Positions 3,637 to 6,112 of a stretch of DNA of 6,112 nt are shown here, in pieces (the first letter of the stretch is position 1; each line of letters opens with the position of its first letter). The translations under genes were made by a program, and so were the position numbers. The stretch is from Collinsella aerofaciens (GTDB lineage Bacteria > Actinomycetota > Coriobacteriia > Coriobacteriales > Coriobacteriaceae), in assembly GCA_008671285.1 (NCBI GenBank), contig RPYR01000077.1:1-6112 (forward strand), read 5' to 3'. Under the pieces are notes generated by a model, which made no database searches, was not told the origin of the DNA, and saw only the letters and a list, made by a program, of their open reading frames with translations.

Positions 3637-5982
3637 CTATGAACGACCCCGTAAAAACTCAAGGGACACCAATGCAATGTCATCGTCCAGCGCCGATTCG
3701 GTAAATCGGTCAAGCTCGCCCAAGACCTTGCCGCAAATGCCCGATACGCCCTCACCCGAGACAGAGAGCAGAAGGTCGCGCAAGCGCTGCTCGCCAAAGA
3801 ACGCTCCGGTGCGGTCGCGGGCCTCAATCGTTCCATCCGTATACATGAAGAGCATGTCGCCGGGGGCAAACGTAAACACGCCTGTCTCGTACACCATGCT
3901 CTCAAAGGCACCGATTACGCCCGATTGGCATCCAAGCAGCTCAACCTCTCCCCCACGGGCCTCGCCGCCACCCAGCGGCATCGACTCTGGCCTGATGACC
4001 ATGGTCGGAGGATGGCCCGCCGAACAATACGTTGCGCGTCCGGCTTTAAGGTCAATCTTGGCGATAAAGGCCGTCACGAACGTCTCGACCCTCGAAAAGC
4101 CCATGAGCATGCTGTTAAGGGAGCGTGCCATGCGGGCCGGTCCAGCGCCCTCCCAGGCATATGCCGTCAGGGCCGTCTTGACGAGCGCGGACATCGATGC
4201 GGCCTCAATGCCTTTGCCAGACACATCACCCAGAATCATGACGGCGCAGTCGTCGGGAAGACGAATGAGCGTATAGAAATCGCCTCCGACCAACGCCGAA
4301 TTCGTGGCCGACAGGTACACCGAATCGGTTGCGATACCCGGAACATCCCCCAGGGAATTTCTCATGCCAATCTGGAGCGTCTGAGCGATATGGCGCTCCT
4401 CGCGCTTTTGAGATTCGCCTTCGTAGATCAGTTCAAAGTCATGCGCCAAGTGCACCAAGTAGTCATATTCAAGGTCATCAATCGGCTCTTGGCTACCATC
4501 ACGAAGCAGCAGCGCGCGCGTCGTCGGGCTCTTCGCAACAGAAGCAGGAACAATCGCGTCGTTACTGTGCTTGCCATCGCCCTCAGAGCGCGGGTGCCCC
4601 GCCTCGATGCCGGAGTCGACGTAGAGACCTTGACAAGGCAGACCATGCGCCCTAAGCCAGCCTCCCATAGGAATCGATTCGTCAACGCGAGTTATACGGA
4701 CGTGTTTAAGGTCCTCTGCACTCGTACCCCCCAAAACAGATGCCTCAAAGCCATCAGGGCCAGCCCCCAGACGTGCCGCTGGCGCCGTCGTGGAAAAGAA
4801 AAGCTTCTCGGGATCGTCCGGCAAAGCAACGCGACTGCCGCCTTCAAAATCTATGACGTAGGAATCCAGACTGGCGTCATACTCAACAGGGCAAAAATGG
4901 CAGTTGAGCATATTGCAGATCTCGGACGATACCGCCTGGGTAGCCGCGAAGGAATCGTCTAGAAAGGTAAACAACTCATCACGCAAGACATTGAGCGAGC
5001 GGCCAAGCTCGGCCGTGCGACGAGAGCGAAGACTCGATGCCATGCCGACCAGTTGGATAGACAAGTAATCGCAAATGACCTCGAGTACATTAACGTCATA
5101 GGCGAGCGGTGCCTGGGGGCGTTTCCAACCAACTTCCAGCACGCCAAGGATCTGCGTACCGTAAAAAACGGGAAGACAGATCTCGCTGCGGTACGGAGGC
5201 ATATCCTGCACGCGCAACAGGTGCTTAGAACGATTGTCCAAGTCCATGAACATACCGGAGGCGGCCTTATCGCCCTCAAGGTCCTGTTGAATCGACAAGC
5301 GACAGGCACGCGACTCACGAAGAACATACGTCGGAATGCCAGCGCCATACGGCAAAAACTCAGGCAGGTAGCTGTCGTACAGCTCCTTGGAAACACCACG
5401 AAGCTTAAAACCGCCGCTCTCAGAAAAATAGATAGCGGCACCCGAAGCACCGAGCGTTCCTACAAGCTGGTTCAAAACGGTATCAAGCAGGCTAGGTAGC
5501 TCATCGGAGCCCACGGTACTCATAATGACCGAGAGCGTGCCAGAGAGACGCTTGTTCGCCACTCTAAGCTCCGATAACGCACGCTTGAGTTGACGGTCGT
5601 GAGAATACTGTTCCTCGATACTGTGAAGCGCCACAAGGACACGTGGTGCGCGGCGCCCAAAGATGCGTGGAGGCGTTACGGAGCCCGCACGAACCAAGAC
5701 GGGGATAAAGGAGCCGTCACTCAGCTTGAGCATCAATTCGTTCTCGGAGCCATCAGTTTCAAATGGCAGACGATGTTCCGTCGCACGTTCAAAAGCGGAT
5801 GAGTACAGGACGTCTTTAACATCTCCACCGATGACGTCGGCGCGTTCCTCGCACATCAAACCAAGTAAGCGATTATTCACATGCAGAATGGTTCCGTCGA
5901 GCTCGCAGATGATGACAGCATCGCTCGTGATCTCGACTAGTTGGGCAACGTCTGCCCACTCGTTGTGTTCAAGCGTTTCCAT
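3637..5982 (-). CDS. PAS-GAF sensor PP2C phosphatase (RsbU/SpoIIE family)
   Basis: A 781-residue serine phosphatase of partner-switching pathways. It should remove phosphate from a STAS protein, most likely the fusion encoded next. It has no membrane segment. A PAS domain lies at about 10-120 and a short coiled linker at 120-155. A GAF domain follows at about 158-312. A second, divergent GAF-like region spans about 325-520, with CNMLNCHFC (356-364) and a low-similarity insert. The PP2C/SpoIIE domain spans about 530-778. Its metal-site motifs are complete: GGDFY (D568), GDVSGKG (D586), SAGH (654-657), TDG (D716) and DDD (766-768). The start is ATG at 5982, with a weak GGCGGGG site. Only 26 bases separate it from the tRNA-Leu terminator, so its promoter must overlap that element or lie further upstream. 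Signals sensed by the PAS and GAF domains cannot be read from sequence. Confidence 0.93.
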   Translation of the reverse strand: METLEHNEWADVAQLVEITSDAVIICELDGTILHVNNRLLGLMCEERADVIGGDVKDVLYSSAFERATEHRLPFETDGSENELMLKLSDGSFIPVLVRAGSVTPPRIFGRRAPRVLVALHSIEEQYSHDRQLKRALSELRVANKRLSGTLSVIMSTVGSDELPSLLDTVLNQLVGTLGASGAAIYFSESGGFKLRGVSKELYDSYLPEFLPYGAGIPTYVLRESRACRLSIQQDLEGDKAASGMFMDLDNRSKHLLRVQDMPPYRSEICLPVFYGTQILGVLEVGWKRPQAPLAYDVNVLEVICDYLSIQLVGMASSLRSRRTAELGRSLNVLRDELFTFLDDSFAATQAVSSEICNMLNCHFCPVEYDASLDSYVIDFEGGSRVALPDDPEKLFFSTTAPAARLGAGPDGFEASVLGGTSAEDLKHVRITRVDESIPMGGWLRAHGLPCQGLYVDSGIEAGHPRSEGDGKHSNDAIVPASVAKSPTTRALLLRDGSQEPIDDLEYDYLVHLAHDFELIYEGESQKREERHIAQTLQIGMRNSLGDVPGIATDSVYLSATNSALVGGDFYTLIRLPDDCAVMILGDVSGKGIEAASMSALVKTALTAYAWEGAGPARMARSLNSMLMGFSRVETFVTAFIAKIDLKAGRATYCSAGHPPTMVIRPESMPLGGGEARGGEVELLGCQSGVIGAFESMVYETGVFTFAPGDMLFMYTDGTIEARDRTGAFFGEQRLRDLLLSVSGEGVSGICGKVLGELDRFTESALDDDIALVSLEFLRGRS

Positions 5983-6008
5983 CGTGGACCCCGCCGTCTA
6001 TCGGTAAC

Positions 6009-6030
6009 AAAAAAGCCTCCGAAGAGGCTT
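6009..6030 (-). terminator. Intrinsic terminator after tRNA-Leu
   Basis: A 7-bp stem AAGCCTC/GAGGCTT (6024-6030 with 6013-6019) with a stable TTCG loop is followed on the minus strand by a T6 run (6009-6014, partly in the stem). It starts 12 bases after the CCA of tRNA-Leu and ends 26 bases before the phosphatase start codon. Confidence 0.88.
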
Positions 6031-6041
6031 CTCAAATGCGA

Positions 6042-6112
6042 TGGTGTCGGAGGCGGGACTTGAACCCGCATGACCAAAAAGCGGTCACTAGCACCTCAAG
6101 CTAGCGCGTCTG
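6042..6112 (-). tRNA. tRNA-Leu(GAG), partial at window edge
   Basis: The 3' 71 bases of a class II tRNA with encoded CCA and A73. The T arm GCGGG/CCCGC surrounds TTCAAGT. The long variable arm TGACC/GGTCA (6070-6087) is typical of Leu or Ser. The anticodon stem CTAGC/GCTAG encloses TTGAGGT, with GAG at 6095-6097, for leucine. The 5' acceptor strand and most of the D arm lie beyond the window. Confidence 0.95.

Noticed and set aside
3925..4962. Plus-strand open frame of 345 codons inside the phosphatase gene
   Set aside because: It is a shadow of the PP2C and GAF-like coding region. It is rich in Arg and His, with no recognisable motif and no ribosome binding site of note.

Overview
The window looks like a piece of a moderately GC-rich actinobacterial chromosome. 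A Coriobacteriia gut anaerobe such as Collinsella is my best guess, from base composition, the Streptomyces/bifidobacterial style of the GH13 enzyme, and a partner-switching module beside tRNA genes. This placement is inference. Every gene I can support lies on the minus strand, so the window reads from position 6112 down to 1.

Reading in that direction: a tRNA-Leu(GAG), cut by the window edge, ends in a strong terminator (6009-6030). Next is a two-gene signalling operon. It encodes a 781-residue PAS-GAF-(GAF-like)-PP2C phosphatase of the RsbU/SpoIIE type (3637-5982), then a 248-residue protein that joins a STAS anti-sigma-antagonist domain to an RsbW-like HATPase kinase domain (2812-3558). 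Together they hold all three biochemical activities of a SigB-type partner switch: phosphatase, switch protein and kinase. The switch protein and the kinase are fused. No sigma factor or other output partner is in the window.

After this operon comes a tRNA cluster, Gly(GCC)-Cys(GCA)-Gly(GCC) (2405-2706). It has one clear promoter at its head and a terminator-shaped hairpin after every tRNA. A 336-base region (2069-2404) follows. It holds the last of these terminators, a 100-base rod-shaped inverted repeat, two small palindromes, and weak promoter candidates for a cytoplasmic GH13 alpha-glucosidase (335-2068). Beyond the glucosidase is a second tRNA operon, Gly(GCC)-Val(GAC) (40-193). It has its own good promoter and a terminator at the left edge of the window.

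The most interesting points are the STAS-HATPase fusion next to a sensor phosphatase; the shared A/T element and -35 region of the two tRNA promoters; the hairpin-punctuated tRNA operon; stem-weakening changes in both tRNAs of the Gly-Val operon; and the 100-base rod, whose four wobble pairs all favour a plus-strand RNA. I see no mobile element, CRISPR array or phage gene.
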